From positions 124,001 to 188,000 of the forward strand of contig NZ_JAHXBG010000007.1 of the NCBI RefSeq assembly GCF_020103725.1: a stretch of DNA of 64,000 nucleotides, read 5' to 3'. The stretch is from Hyalangium gracile. Its GTDB lineage: Bacteria; Myxococcota; Myxococcia; Myxococcales; Myxococcaceae. The notes under the pieces are model-generated. The model was not told the DNA's origin and ran no database searches. It saw nothing but the letters and a program-made list of their open reading frames with translations. The position numbers were made by a program, and so were the translations under genes. Shown here one piece after another: positions 1 through 8,588 of the stretch (position 1 is the stretch's first letter; each line of letters starts with the position of its first letter).

Positions 1-443
1 CAGTCGATCGTCGCCGTGGTCCCCCACACCTTCCGCTTCTGCCCGGGCTTCCGGGAGAGCGCCGCCGAGAGGCCCTGGAGGACCTTCATCCCTTCCTCGC
101 CGATCGCCGTCTCACAGCCGAGCAGCCGTACGTCCGCCGTGTCCGCGAGGAACTCGCCCAGGTTGATGAGGTGGCTCCACGTCGACTCGTCCGGAGTGAC
201 GATCTCCTGCCCCTTGTCTCCGAGCGTGAGCGTCCCGGGGCTTCCGTGTCCGAAGAGATCCAACCGCTGCAGTCGCGCGCCTGCTCGATCCACCACGTCC
301 TTCACGATCGAGTCGAGCCACTCGGGGTCCTGGCAGCGTGTGAACCGCCGGCGCTTCGGATCGCCCGGGCCGTTCACCTGAAACACCGCGGGCTCGAGCT
401 CCGGATCCAGCTCTCTGGGATAGGAGAAGACTGTCAGCTGCAT
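1..443 (-). CDS. Partial hypothetical protein, DUF4347-like; C-terminus lies outside the window
   Basis: The first 147 residues are visible and the gene runs off the left edge. The ATG at 443 follows an AGGAGGG ribosome site 8 bases upstream that overlaps the end of the preceding gene, so the two are probably co-transcribed and coupled. The pattern LFGHGSPGTLTLG (about residues 63-75) followed by LLGCETA (about 108-114) resembles the His-Gly and Gly-Cys pair of DUF4347/caspase-like folds, which suggests a C80- or clan-CD-like hydrolase fold. That is inference: no signal peptide or second domain is visible. Function unknown. Confidence 0.6.
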   Translation of the reverse strand, partial: MQLTVFSYPRELDPELEPAVFQVNGPGDPKRRRFTRCQDPEWLDSIVKDVVDRAGARLQRLDLFGHGSPGTLTLGDKGQEIVTPDESTWSHLINLGEFLADTADVRLLGCETAIGEEGMKVLQGLSAALSRKPGQKRKVWGTTATID

Positions 444-455
444 GGCCGTGCCCTC

Positions 456-929
456 CTACTTGTCCATCTCTTGCAGGGCCGCCACCGAGCGCAGGAGATC
501 CGAGACGGAGCGGAGGATGTCATTGCGAGCATCCGTCCGGGCCTGCTGCATCTTGTCCGCGCCGAACGGCCACTTGCCGGGCCCCTCCGAATAGTTCGCG
601 TAGAGGGTGACCCTGGGCTCCATGTACTCCTTCGAGAGGAGGAGGAAGCCATACTGGTTCTTCTGCGCGTGCACGGCCGTGGAGGGGACACCGGGCCAGA
701 CGTGCTGGGTATTGGTGAGGTCGACCTCCAACCCGGTGACCGGGGTGGTGGGCGCAATCCCTCCCGCCAGATCGAAGATGAACCTCCTTGGATCGGGGTC
801 GATGACCCGGACCTTGTAGGCGTGGTACCCGGGGATGGCCCCCAGAAGGGGCATCCACCAGTGTTTCAGCGCCTCGGGGGTGCTTTGAGGCAAGGCAGTA
901 GACTCACCATAGTATGGTGTACCGGGCAT
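456..929 (-). CDS. Hypothetical 157-aa protein in an operon with a sigma-54 activator
   Basis: I do not recognise this protein. The chosen ATG at 929 has AAGGAGAG 5 bases upstream. An alternative ATG at 959 would overlap the upstream regulator's stop codon (TGATG) and add MSTRSPKEST. The protein is soluble, with no signal peptide, Trp-rich near the N-terminus (KHWWMPLL, about residues 22-29), and ends in a likely amphipathic helix (residues 125-157, RTDARNDILRSVSDLL). It lies between the sigma-54 activator and the partial DUF4347-like gene, 12 bases upstream of the latter. Co-transcription is likely, the function is not known. Confidence 0.75.
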   Translation of the reverse strand: MPGTPYYGESTALPQSTPEALKHWWMPLLGAIPGYHAYKVRVIDPDPRRFIFDLAGGIAPTTPVTGLEVDLTNTQHVWPGVPSTAVHAQKNQYGFLLLSKEYMEPRVTLYANYSEGPGKWPFGADKMQQARTDARNDILRSVSDLLRSVAALQEMDK

Positions 930-958
930 CGTGCTCTCCTTGGGACTACGGGTGGACA

Positions 959-2467
959 TCAACCGCCAGCGGACTGGGGATCTCGCGACAGGCCGAATGC
1001 CTTCATCAGGTTGTAGACGTGCTGCCGGGTGAGATCGAGCCGCTGCGCCACATCCGCCACGCACCAGTCGGTGGCATCCAGCTCTCGGCGCAGCAGATCT
1101 CTCTGGAACAGGCGCGTGGCCTCGTGGAAGGAGAGGGGGCCCGTGGCATGGGGCCCTGCCTCCTCGAACACGTGGCGCGGCTCCACGAACGAGGCCGCCT
1201 CCGCGCTCGCGTGGATGAGCGCGGCCTCCAGCTTGTGGCGGAGCTGCCTCACGTTGCCGGGCCAGTCCGCCGCCTCGCATGCGGCGAGGCAGGCGGGTGA
1301 GGCGCGCAGGCGCGGCAGTCCGTTCTCGTCCGACAGGCGCTCCAGCAGCGCCTCGACCAGGGGGCCCACGTCCTCGCGGCGCTCGGCGAGCGGCGGGATG
1401 CGCACCGTCAGGACGTTGATGCGGAAGAAGAGGTCCTCCCGGAAGCGGCGCTCGCGCATCTGCTGCTCGAGGTTCGCGTTCGTCGCGGTGATGAGCCGGA
1501 TGTTCGCCTTGGAAGGCTTCGGGCTGGCCAGGGGGAAGTACTGCCGCGACTGCAGCAGTTGCAGCAGCTTGGCCTGGGCGGCCAGGGGAATCTCGGCGAT
1601 CTCATCCAGGAAGAGCGTGCCGCCCTCGGCGGCCTCCACCTTGCCCACCGTGCGCCGTGCCCCGGGGAAGGCGCCCGGCTTGGCGCCGAACAGCTCGCTC
1701 TCGAAGAGGCCCTCTGGAATGGCCGCGCAGTTGAGCTCCACGAAGGGGCCCGCCCGGCGCTTGCTGTTGGCGTGCAGCGCCTGCGCCAGCTGCGTCTTCC
1801 CCGTCCCCGACGGGCCGCTGATCATCACCGTCACATCCAGCGGGGCCGCCACCGCGAGCTGGGCAAAGACATTCGCCAGCGCCGTGCTCCGTCCGATGAT
1901 GCCCTCGAGCTGGAAGCGCTGGCGGAAGGGACGGGTCGGATCCTCCGCGTCCAGCTCCTGGCGGACCAGGGCCCGCTCGGCGGCGGTCCCCAGGTAGCGC
2001 GCCACCGACTCCGTGAAGGCCACCAGCTCCTGCGAGAAGGGCCCCGCGCCGCGCCTGCCTTCCAGATAGAGCACGCCCGGCAGCCGGCCCGAGAGCGGAA
2101 CGCAGAGCACGGCCTCCAGCCGCTGTCCCTTGACGCTGGGAGAGCTGGAGAAGCGCGCATCCAGGAGCGCGTGCGGCGTGTGGATCGTCTTTCCCGCCGC
2201 GATCGCGGAAGTCACGATTCCTCGGGACGTGAGCGCCCGGATCTCCTCGCGATCCGCGTCCGAGCAGCCGTGGAAGAGCGCCCACTCCCTGCGCCCCGCG
2301 GACGCTTCTCCATACAGCTCCAGGCCGGCGCGCTGCGCGTCCGCCAGCTCGACCAGGCCCGCCAGCACGTCCTGCAGCGGTTGGAGCGGGTCCGGGGCAT
2401 CCAGGACACGGAGCACCGCGAGGTAGAGGTCTCGCTCGCGGGCGACACGTGCCTCGGGAGTGGCCAT
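959..2467 (-). CDS. Sigma-54-dependent transcriptional activator with GAF sensor domain
   Basis: This is an enhancer-binding protein of the NtrC class, about 502 residues. A GAF-like sensor occupies about residues 20-175. The AAA+ domain has Walker A GPSGTGKT (about 217-224), Walker B GGTLFLDEI (about 281-289) and a C-terminal Fis-type helix-turn-helix (VADVAQRLDLTRQHVYNL, about 470-490). The sigma-54 contact loop, normally GAFTGA, reads GAFPGA at about 261-266, which is unusual. The start ATG at 2467 was chosen because MATPEARVARERDLY is the usual beginning of this family; ATG 2479 is the alternative and neither has a strong ribosome site. It heads a three-gene operon and is divergent from the gene at 2782. 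Confidence 0.88.
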   Translation of the reverse strand: MATPEARVARERDLYLAVLRVLDAPDPLQPLQDVLAGLVELADAQRAGLELYGEASAGRREWALFHGCSDADREEIRALTSRGIVTSAIAAGKTIHTPHALLDARFSSSPSVKGQRLEAVLCVPLSGRLPGVLYLEGRRGAGPFSQELVAFTESVARYLGTAAERALVRQELDAEDPTRPFRQRFQLEGIIGRSTALANVFAQLAVAAPLDVTVMISGPSGTGKTQLAQALHANSKRRAGPFVELNCAAIPEGLFESELFGAKPGAFPGARRTVGKVEAAEGGTLFLDEIAEIPLAAQAKLLQLLQSRQYFPLASPKPSKANIRLITATNANLEQQMRERRFREDLFFRINVLTVRIPPLAERREDVGPLVEALLERLSDENGLPRLRASPACLAACEAADWPGNVRQLRHKLEAALIHASAEAASFVEPRHVFEEAGPHATGPLSFHEATRLFQRDLLRRELDATDWCVADVAQRLDLTRQHVYNLMKAFGLSRDPQSAGG

Positions 2468-2781
2468 GTCGTTCAACATAGCACCCGTCGGGAGCACGGC
2501 AACGCTGATGAGCCAGAGGTAGCGCATTCGCTCACGTCGCATTTGCACGGCGTGAGCCAACGCTTGCGACAGAGGCAAGCCTGGAAGGGAGCCCGGGGTC
2601 CGCGTCAATTCGATTGGACACCCGGCGAGGCGCGTGTCCACCGGCGTGGACATGCGCCCGTCCCGCTCGGGCCAGCCATCGAGGCACAGGGACTCGAGGC
2701 ACAGGGATTGCTCGGCACGGGGGGAACACTCGATCTGAGTTCCTCATTCACAGACGAGTGCCCTTCAGCCCGGAGGAATCC
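2468..2781. promoter_or_regulatory. Divergent intergenic region with repeats
   Basis: This 314-base stretch separates the sigma-54 activator from the divergent gene at 2782 and carries no gene. It holds a 7-base inverted repeat (TGGACAC / GTGTCCA, 2616-2641), a second short dyad just after it (TCCAC-CGGC-GTGGA), and two tandem copies of a 15-base unit starting TCGAGGCACAGGGA (2679-2708). A sequence GGCACG-GGGG-GAACA near 2714 resembles a -24/-12 promoter but lacks the invariant GC at -12. These are candidate operator sites; which protein binds them is unknown. Confidence 0.4.
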
Positions 2782-4239
2782 ATGTCACGTCCCAGCAAAG
2801 TCGCCCCTCTTCGTCGCGCCGTTGCTCCAGCCGCTCATCCCGCGGCGGAAGAGAGCCCTTCCATCTTCTCCCCTGCCAGCGGTGCACACCACCTGGCCGC
2901 GCTCACCGAGGATGCCCGCGAGGCCGCGCTGGAGGGCAACCCAGGACCGGCCGAGCCCTCCGACTACCGTGGGCTGCTCGGACGTCTGGTCGCGGCGCGT
3001 GACTCGCTGCCTCCCATGTACCGCGAGTCCTTCTACGAGCCCTTCGTGAGCATGCTGGAGACGATGGGGCCGGTGGGGTTCGAGCAGGTGCTGCGACAGG
3101 ATCCGCACCGGCAGGGGGGCGCGGCGCTCCTCTTCGACGTGGCTCACGCCATCCTGCAGAACGCGGAGGGGTACGAGCGCGTCGCGACGGATGCCTTCCA
3201 GGAGGTGGTCAGCGATCTCTACGATGGGTTCCTCAGCGCCGGGGATCGCCGCGGCGTGGAGCCTCCGGACCTCGGCGTCCTGCCTCCCCTGGTGAAGTGG
3301 GGCAATCCTGACTTTGGTCCCTACACCTGGCCCGTGGATGTCACCTCGGGGGTGTTCGGGCTGAAGGCGGCGGTGGTCAGTCTTCCGCCGGCGAACGCGC
3401 ATCGGGGACTGCTGGCCTGGTCCGCGCTCCCTCACGAGACGGCGGGGCACGACATCCTCCACGCGGATACCGGGCTGGCGCCCGAGCTCTCCGCCGCGGT
3501 GTATGAGCGGCTGAAGCGCGACAACCTCGGGTCGCTCGCCGACTACTGGGCCGAGCGCATCGACGAGACCGCCTCGGACGTGCTCGGCATCCTCAACATG
3601 GGGCCCACCGCCGGCATCGGCCTGGTCGGCTACTTCCGCGGGCTGAACGCGGCCTGGGGCGGGGGGGCTCGGCTGCGCAGTGAGGGCCCAGCGGGCGATT
3701 CCCATCCCGCGGACGTGCTGCGGGGCTATCTCGCGATGGCAACGGTCGAGCAGCTCCAGTTCTCGAGGAAGGTCGAATGGGCCCGGTTCATCGAGCGGGA
3801 GGTGGACGCGGATCGGACCGACATCGTGCTGGCCGGCTCTCGCGTGGGGGCCGAGGCCGCGAAGGTGTCCGCGGCGGCCGTCGCGGAGGTCATCGTCCAC
3901 CACCGCGCCGCCGCGCTGGAGGGCCATGCGCTGGGGCAGATCCAGAACTGGCGCGATGCGGACGAGGAGCGGGTCATCGAGCTCGGTCAGCGGTTGCTGT
4001 CCGGCTCCGTGGAGCTGCCCGGTGCGATGGTCGAGGGCACCTATGCCGCGCACCTCGTCGCTGCCGCGGTGATGGCCTGCCTGACTCCGAGAGCGGTGGT
4101 CCGCCAGGTTCACGCGCGCATGCTCCGCCAGCTCAAGCAGATGCATGACGCCAACCCCGCGTGGGGCCCCCTGTTCGTCAGGTACCGCGGGAACATCGTC
4201 CCGCACCGCGCCTACCGTTCCTCGCGCGGCTCGGTGTGA
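2782..4239 (+). CDS. Putative HExxxH metalloprotein, unknown function
   Basis: 485 residues from the ATG at 2782, which has CGGAGGAA 6 bases upstream; longer in-frame extensions lack one. There is no signal peptide or membrane segment. The motif LPHETAGHDILH (about residues 218-229) contains HETAGH, i.e. HExxGH, the zinc-binding form known from M49 dipeptidyl peptidase III rather than the common HExxH. About 45 residues later comes ERIDETASDVLG, whose acidic residues could supply further metal ligands. The rest is helical, with repeated Ala/Glu-rich stretches. Metallopeptidase activity is inferred only from the motif, and the family is not one I can name. Confidence 0.7.
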   Translation: MSRPSKVAPLRRAVAPAAHPAAEESPSIFSPASGAHHLAALTEDAREAALEGNPGPAEPSDYRGLLGRLVAARDSLPPMYRESFYEPFVSMLETMGPVGFEQVLRQDPHRQGGAALLFDVAHAILQNAEGYERVATDAFQEVVSDLYDGFLSAGDRRGVEPPDLGVLPPLVKWGNPDFGPYTWPVDVTSGVFGLKAAVVSLPPANAHRGLLAWSALPHETAGHDILHADTGLAPELSAAVYERLKRDNLGSLADYWAERIDETASDVLGILNMGPTAGIGLVGYFRGLNAAWGGGARLRSEGPAGDSHPADVLRGYLAMATVEQLQFSRKVEWARFIEREVDADRTDIVLAGSRVGAEAAKVSAAAVAEVIVHHRAAALEGHALGQIQNWRDADEERVIELGQRLLSGSVELPGAMVEGTYAAHLVAAAVMACLTPRAVVRQVHARMLRQLKQMHDANPAWGPLFVRYRGNIVPHRAYRSSRGSV

Positions 4240-4303
4240 GCCGGGCTGGCTAGGACTCGGGAGTGCGCAGGCCCCGGCCGTATCTTCTGGGCCGAGAGCA
4301 GCT

Positions 4304-5803
4304 TCAGTAGTACTCCTGCCACTTCACTCCGGAGACGAGGCCCTTGCCGAAGCTGGGCCCGGGGACGGCGCTCTTCAGCCAGCAGGTGGCCCGGTTCGCG
4401 TTGTTCGGCGGGACGTAGGTCCAGGCGCGGCAGCGGTTGTCGCGGGCGCACTCGGCCTGGCAGTACTCGGGCGTCGGGTGGTCATACTGGAAGCTGAGGT
4501 AGTCGGAGCCCCCGCGGTTGGTGTCCATCTCCAGGCCGCGGCGCGCTCCCGAGGAGATGCCGGGGCGGTTGTTGACGGGCATGGGCGTCTGGTTCTTGAG
4601 CCAGCACACGTTCGGCGTGCTCGTGGTGTTGACGGCGAAGGCGCGGCACTGCCAGTCCTGCGCGCAGTACGCCATGCACTCGGAGGTGTTGTTCACGTTG
4701 AAGCTCTTGTAGTCCCCGCCGGGCCGATCGACGCTCGCCTCGGCCGTGGAGTAGGGGCGCTTGGGGCTGAGCCCCGAGACGACGCCGGGAAGCGGCTGGA
4801 AGTCGCCCACCGTGTCCTTGAGGAAGCAGTGGCCGTTGCCGTCCCAGAACCCCGGCTTCACCAGCGTGTAGGCCCGGCAGCGGACGTCGTTGATGCACTC
4901 CTGACGGCAGCGAGAGGCCGTGGCGTCCGCCTGCGCCAGGATGAGGGTGCGGTAGTTGTTGCCCGGGCGGTCCAGGTCCTCCTCGAACTCACCGCTCCAG
5001 GCGTGCATGAGCCCTTCGATCTGCAGCTTGGCCCACGTGGCGTCGGCATCCACGTCGAACCACCCGCCGCGGAAGAGATCCCACGCGTAGCCGCTCTGGA
5101 TGCCCCAGATGGCGCCATTGGCGCCCACGGAGCCGTAGGTGGCGGGGCCGCCGGAGTCTCCCGGGCAGGTGACGTTGCTGGTGGTGCCCGTGAAGGAGTA
5201 GTAGCGCTTGCTCCACGTGCCCGCCTCCGTCGAGCGGTCCGTGCAGCCATAGCCGAAGCGGGTGGAGTACGTGCTCGCCGTCGGGAGCAGTCCGCTGATG
5301 GCCGCGGGGCGCGCCACCGTCGAGGGTACCGGCGTGGCCAGCCGCATCAGCGCCATGTCCGCGCTGTAGCCGCTCGGGGCCTTGGCGTCGAAGCGATGGG
5401 AGAAGCTGTGGATGCTGTCGATGGGGATGACCGGAATCCCGGCGATCTGGAAGTAGTCGAAGCGGCCGTCCATGTACGAGCGGACGGCGGTGTCCTGGTA
5501 GTCGTACTCGTTGAGGCAGTGGGCGGCGGTGAGGATGTAGCGGGGCGCGATGAGCGTCGCCGTGCAGCCGTTATAGGTCCCATCCGGGTTGGGACGGACG
5601 AACAAGCCGATCTCCGGCCGAAGGGACGTCACCGTCCCCCCTACCAGCGGCGCGCCGAGCGTGGAGGGCGCCTCGGGGGGCGGCTCCAGGGCGGGCTCGC
5701 TCTCGAGCTCCGTGCCACCGCAGCCCACGGCGAGCATCGCGGTGAGGGTGGTGGCCAGCAGGGAGAAGGCACGGCGGTACGGCGAGGTCAGCGAGCGTTT
5801 CAT
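4304..5803 (-). CDS. Trypsin-like serine protease lipoprotein with three PAN/apple domains
   Basis: 499 residues. The start ATG at 5803 follows GAGGCGAC. A lipoprotein signal with lipobox LAVGC spans about residues 1-28. The S1 protease domain has the full triad: H95 in LTAAHC, D149 in SADMAL and S217 in CPGDSGGPA. Three Cys-rich PAN/apple-like repeats follow (about 295-365, 370-435, 436-499), each with the pattern RPG..Y..f...C...C..d..CRA(W/F)...CWLK. These modules usually bind protein or carbohydrate. The protein is probably surface-anchored and tethers the protease to a target. It is transcribed alone and converges with the gene at 2782. Confidence 0.93.
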   Translation of the reverse strand: MKRSLTSPYRRAFSLLATTLTAMLAVGCGGTELESEPALEPPPEAPSTLGAPLVGGTVTSLRPEIGLFVRPNPDGTYNGCTATLIAPRYILTAAHCLNEYDYQDTAVRSYMDGRFDYFQIAGIPVIPIDSIHSFSHRFDAKAPSGYSADMALMRLATPVPSTVARPAAISGLLPTASTYSTRFGYGCTDRSTEAGTWSKRYYSFTGTTSNVTCPGDSGGPATYGSVGANGAIWGIQSGYAWDLFRGGWFDVDADATWAKLQIEGLMHAWSGEFEEDLDRPGNNYRTLILAQADATASRCRQECINDVRCRAYTLVKPGFWDGNGHCFLKDTVGDFQPLPGVVSGLSPKRPYSTAEASVDRPGGDYKSFNVNNTSECMAYCAQDWQCRAFAVNTTSTPNVCWLKNQTPMPVNNRPGISSGARRGLEMDTNRGGSDYLSFQYDHPTPEYCQAECARDNRCRAWTYVPPNNANRATCWLKSAVPGPSFGKGLVSGVKWQEYY

Positions 5804-5990
5804 GTCGCCTCGGTGGGCAGGAGGTGGGTGGACACACCTCGGGCCTGCCCGCGACGGCGGCTCCTGGTGGGAGCGGAGCAGTCGCGGGGTGTCCCGCTTC
5901 AGGCCATGGGGTGTGAGGACTGGCCGTGCTGCTCGCCAGTCACCCTGAAGACGGGACCCGCCGGATTTCTTTTGAGGGGGATTTTCGGCG

Positions 5991-6623
5991 CTATTCCCAG
6001 GACACGTCGTACTCGCTGTCGAGCGTCCCCAGGGAGCGGGAGCGCACCTGGGGGTTGCGCGCGTGCGAGGCCTGCAGCACCGCCAGGAGGACGCCCTCGG
6101 TGTGGGCCAGCGGCATGAAGTCGTGCTTGAAGGTGACCACGGCGCTCTTCTCGCCCTTGGCGACCACCGTCCGCTCACCGAAGCTCGACGCGGCGCGGTA
6201 GGCCGAGGGGATGTTGGCCAGCATCTTCTGCGGCTCGCCGCCCGACAGCAGCATCAGCGTCTTGCCCGCCATGGAGTCCAGGAAGTCCCGCACGGTGGCC
6301 GCCCCCAGGTGGCGGGCCGTCGCATCCGGGCTGCCGAACTGGGGCGAGAGGACCTGGGAGGCGGCCACCAGCACCCGCACGAAGTCCGCGGTGGGGTAGC
6401 TGGAGAAGCTGACGAAGCTGCGCTCGAACCGCTTGTCGCCCAGCAGCTGGAAGCACTCCTTGAGGGCCGCGTCGCCCCCATGGTGCCTCACCACCGCCAG
6501 CACGCCGTTGATGAACAACCCGCGCACCGTGTCCGAGGGAGTGGGCAGCGTGAGGTACCGCGCATAGGCGGACGGCCGCTCCGCGGCACCTGAGGACGTT
6601 CCGGGGGGCTTCGACGAACTCAT
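5991..6623 (-). CDS. DUF2378 (TIGR02265) family protein, myxobacteria-specific
   Basis: 210 residues from ATG 6623, with AAGGAG about 12 bases upstream. The sequence matches the DUF2378 family found almost only in Myxococcota: TVRGLFINGVLAVV near residue 33, then SFSSYPTADFVRVLVAAS, and MLANIPSAYRAASSFGERTVV in the middle. Family members are about 190-220 aa and have no known biochemical role. It is a single gene, upstream of and parallel to the PAN-domain protease but separated by 187 bases. No membrane segment or signal peptide is visible. Confidence 0.88.
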   Translation of the reverse strand: MSSSKPPGTSSGAAERPSAYARYLTLPTPSDTVRGLFINGVLAVVRHHGGDAALKECFQLLGDKRFERSFVSFSSYPTADFVRVLVAASQVLSPQFGSPDATARHLGAATVRDFLDSMAGKTLMLLSGGEPQKMLANIPSAYRAASSFGERTVVAKGEKSAVVTFKHDFMPLAHTEGVLLAVLQASHARNPQVRSRSLGTLDSEYDVSWE

Positions 6624-6772
6624 GAAGGGCAGGGCTCCTTTGAGACAGAGTATATGCGCCCGCTTCCCCGGAGGAGCCCCGGTTGCCTGCTCGGCTTCCT
6701 CGGAGGGGGCTCCAGAGCCTCCGGCCCGCTTCGGAGGAGGGCCCTGGAGCAGGGGCCGCGTGGAATGTGGGC

Positions 6773-6907
6773 ATGATGCCTCTGCCGCCGCTCCTTGTCT
6801 TGTTCGTTGGCGCTGCCCCGGCGGAGCTCCCACCGGTGCTGAAGGCGGACGCCTCGCTGCTGGAGGGCCTGAAGCTGGACGTGGCGAAGCCCCCCGCGAA
6901 GCGCTGA
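6773..6907 (+). CDS. Possible small secreted peptide, 44 aa
   Basis: A short reading frame with two adjacent ATG codons (6773, 6776) encodes a hydrophobic start (PLPPLLVLFVGAAPAELPP) followed by a charged tail ending KPPAKR. The N-terminus looks like a signal peptide with an AxA-like site. It lies between the DUF2378 gene and the acetyltransferase, in an otherwise empty 326-base gap. No good ribosome site is visible, so this could be chance in GC-rich DNA. Confidence 0.3.
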   Translation: MMPLPPLLVLFVGAAPAELPPVLKADASLLEGLKLDVAKPPAKR

Positions 6908-6949
6908 GCGGCCGCGTCAGCGCCGCGCCTTTCCGGTAGAACTCCCTGC

Positions 6950-7585
6950 ATGAGCCTGCCCTCCACGCCCCTCTCGACCACCCCCTACCTCATCCGCACC
7001 GCGCGGCTCGTCGTGCGCTGCATGCAGCCGGAGGACGCTGCGCGCCGGAAGGAGGCGGTGGACTCCAGCGGCGCACACCTGGATGAGCTGTTTCCGCTCA
7101 AGGAAGGGCCCCTGTCGCTGGAGGTCCATGCCGCGCACCTCCGCAGGTTCCGGGGAAGCTTCGATCTGGACCAGGATCGCGGCTACGGAGCCTTCGAGCC
7201 GGACACGGGACGGATGCTGGGGGAGACCGGGCTGCTCAAGCGGGCCGGTATCGGCGCGCTCGAGCTCTCCTACTGGTTCCGCGGTGGCGCGGTCGGCAAG
7301 GGGCTGGCCACGGAGATGGCCTCGGCGATGGTAAAGACCGCCTTCGAGTTCGACAAGGTGAAGCGCCTGGATGTGTACTGCCTGCCGGAGAACGAGCGGA
7401 GCGCGGCGATGGCGCGCCGGCTGGGGTTCACGTTCGAGGGCAGGCTGCGCGACCGGCAGCTGGCGCCGCACCACGAGCGGGCGGATCTGCTCTGCTTCAC
7501 CCTGCTGGACTCCGAGTATCCGCGCACCCCGGCGAGCCAGCTTCCCTTCGAGGCCTTCGACTTCCTGGGACGGCGGCTCGGCTGA
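6950..7585 (+). CDS. GNAT-family N-acetyltransferase, RimJ/RimL-like
   Basis: 211 residues, the usual length for the family. The pattern follows ribosomal-protein-type acetyltransferases: TARLVVRCMQPEDA at the start, LGETGLLKRAGIGALELSYWF in the middle (beta-4/beta-5 region), the acetyl-CoA loop GGAVGKGLATEMASAM (about residues 107-122), then VYCLPENERSAAMARRLGFTFEG. It probably transfers acetyl from acetyl-CoA to an amino group; the substrate cannot be told. The ATG at 6950 is poorly supported by a ribosome site but matches the family start. Monocistronic. Confidence 0.88.
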   Translation: MSLPSTPLSTTPYLIRTARLVVRCMQPEDAARRKEAVDSSGAHLDELFPLKEGPLSLEVHAAHLRRFRGSFDLDQDRGYGAFEPDTGRMLGETGLLKRAGIGALELSYWFRGGAVGKGLATEMASAMVKTAFEFDKVKRLDVYCLPENERSAAMARRLGFTFEGRLRDRQLAPHHERADLLCFTLLDSEYPRTPASQLPFEAFDFLGRRLG

Positions 7586-7765
7586 GCGCCCGCGGCTCCC
7601 AGTTTCGCGCGGAGGACCTTCGGCCGCCACACTCGCGTGCGAGCTCGTCCTGAGCCTCATCCTGGGCGCGGCGCAGGCCGCTTGCGGCGGCACGGAGGCT
7701 GACCTACGCGAAGCCTCCCGACGCGCGGTAGTCTCCTCCTCCCGTCGGGGAGAGGACTCAGACGC

Positions 7766-8488
7766 ATGGTAGCGGTGGTGTTGGTGGCATGGGCGCTGGC
7801 GGTGGCTCCGGAGGCAGGAGCACCCGCCGGCACCTTCGTACCGAAGACGATCGAGCTGCACGGCAGGACGTGGCGCTATTCGGTGTATCTGCCTCCCGGC
7901 CATCAGCCAGGGCAGGAACTGCCGGTCATCCTCGCGCTGCACGGCGCGGGCGCGCGTGGCACGGACGGGCTGAGGCCCCAGATTCAGGGGGTGGTCACCG
8001 CCGCCCAGGCCTTCCCTGAGCGCTACCGCGCCGTGCTCGTGCTGCCGCACTGTCCGCCGGACCAGAGCTGGAGCGGAGACGTCGCGGACGTCGCCCTGGC
8101 CGCGCTCGAGCGCACGCTCCAGGAGTATGGAGGGGACCGGCGCCGGCTCTACCTGGTGGGCCAGTCCCTGGGAGCGCGAGGAGCGGTCGACATCGCGACG
8201 CTCCATCCCCACCAGTTCGCGGCCGTGGTGGCCGTGGCCGGGAGGCACCTGGCGCCCGAGCAGGCGGCTCGGAGGCTGAAGAGCATGCCCCTCTGGGCGT
8301 GGCACGGAGACGCCGACGCGGAGGTCCCCGTGGCGCGGAGCCGGGCCCTGGTGGAGGCCCTCAGGGCCGCCGGGAGCCAGGGGGTGCGCTACACGGAGCT
8401 GCCCGGCCGCGGGCACTACATCTTCGACACCGCGTTTCGCGATGAGGAGCTGAGCCGCTGGCTCTTCGCGCAGCGGCGGGAGGGGTGA
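7766..8488 (+). CDS. Secreted esterase, PHB-depolymerase/feruloyl-esterase-like alpha/beta hydrolase
   Basis: 240 residues. An N-terminal hydrophobic signal (VAVVLVAWALAVAPEAGA) precedes an alpha/beta-hydrolase domain. Visible features are the oxyanion motif HGAG (about residue 59), nucleophile elbow GQSLG with the catalytic Ser at about 135, acid in WHGDADAEV (about 175) and catalytic His in GRGHYIF (about 215). This order is typical of the dienelactone/PHB-depolymerase-like carboxylesterases. The protein is probably exported and hydrolyses an ester; the substrate is unknown. GGGGAGAGG lies about 12-15 bases upstream of the ATG. A terminator-like hairpin follows the stop codon. Confidence 0.87.
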   Translation: MVAVVLVAWALAVAPEAGAPAGTFVPKTIELHGRTWRYSVYLPPGHQPGQELPVILALHGAGARGTDGLRPQIQGVVTAAQAFPERYRAVLVLPHCPPDQSWSGDVADVALAALERTLQEYGGDRRRLYLVGQSLGARGAVDIATLHPHQFAAVVAVAGRHLAPEQAARRLKSMPLWAWHGDADAEVPVARSRALVEALRAAGSQGVRYTELPGRGHYIFDTAFRDEELSRWLFAQRREG

Positions 8489-8499
8489 GGCAGCCCCGT

Positions 8500-8521
8500 G
8501 GCCCCTGGCCTGGAAGGGGCC
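8500..8521 (+). terminator. Hairpin after the esterase gene
   Basis: A 7-base perfect stem (GGCCCCT / AGGGGCC) with an 8-base loop begins 12 bases after the esterase stop codon. There is a C-run rather than a T-run after it, so intrinsic termination is likely only with help. Confidence 0.45.
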
Positions 8522-8588
8522 CCCCCTTGGCAGAGTGTGCTCCGCGCGACGAAGATCACCCGCTCGTGACACCTCTGATGGAGAAGGA

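Noticed and set aside
456-1280. Long frame extending upstream of the 157-aa gene into the sigma-54 activator gene
   Set aside because: The upstream half is antiframe sequence inside the activator; the ribosome site and composition support a start at 929.
2710-2730. GGCACG-GGGG-GAACA as a sigma-54 promoter before the gene at 2782
   Set aside because: The -12 GC is missing; kept only as a note in the intergenic feature.
4145-6118. Long plus-strand frame opposite the PAN-domain protease
   Set aside because: Antisense shadow; the minus-strand product has a signal peptide, catalytic triad and repeated domains.
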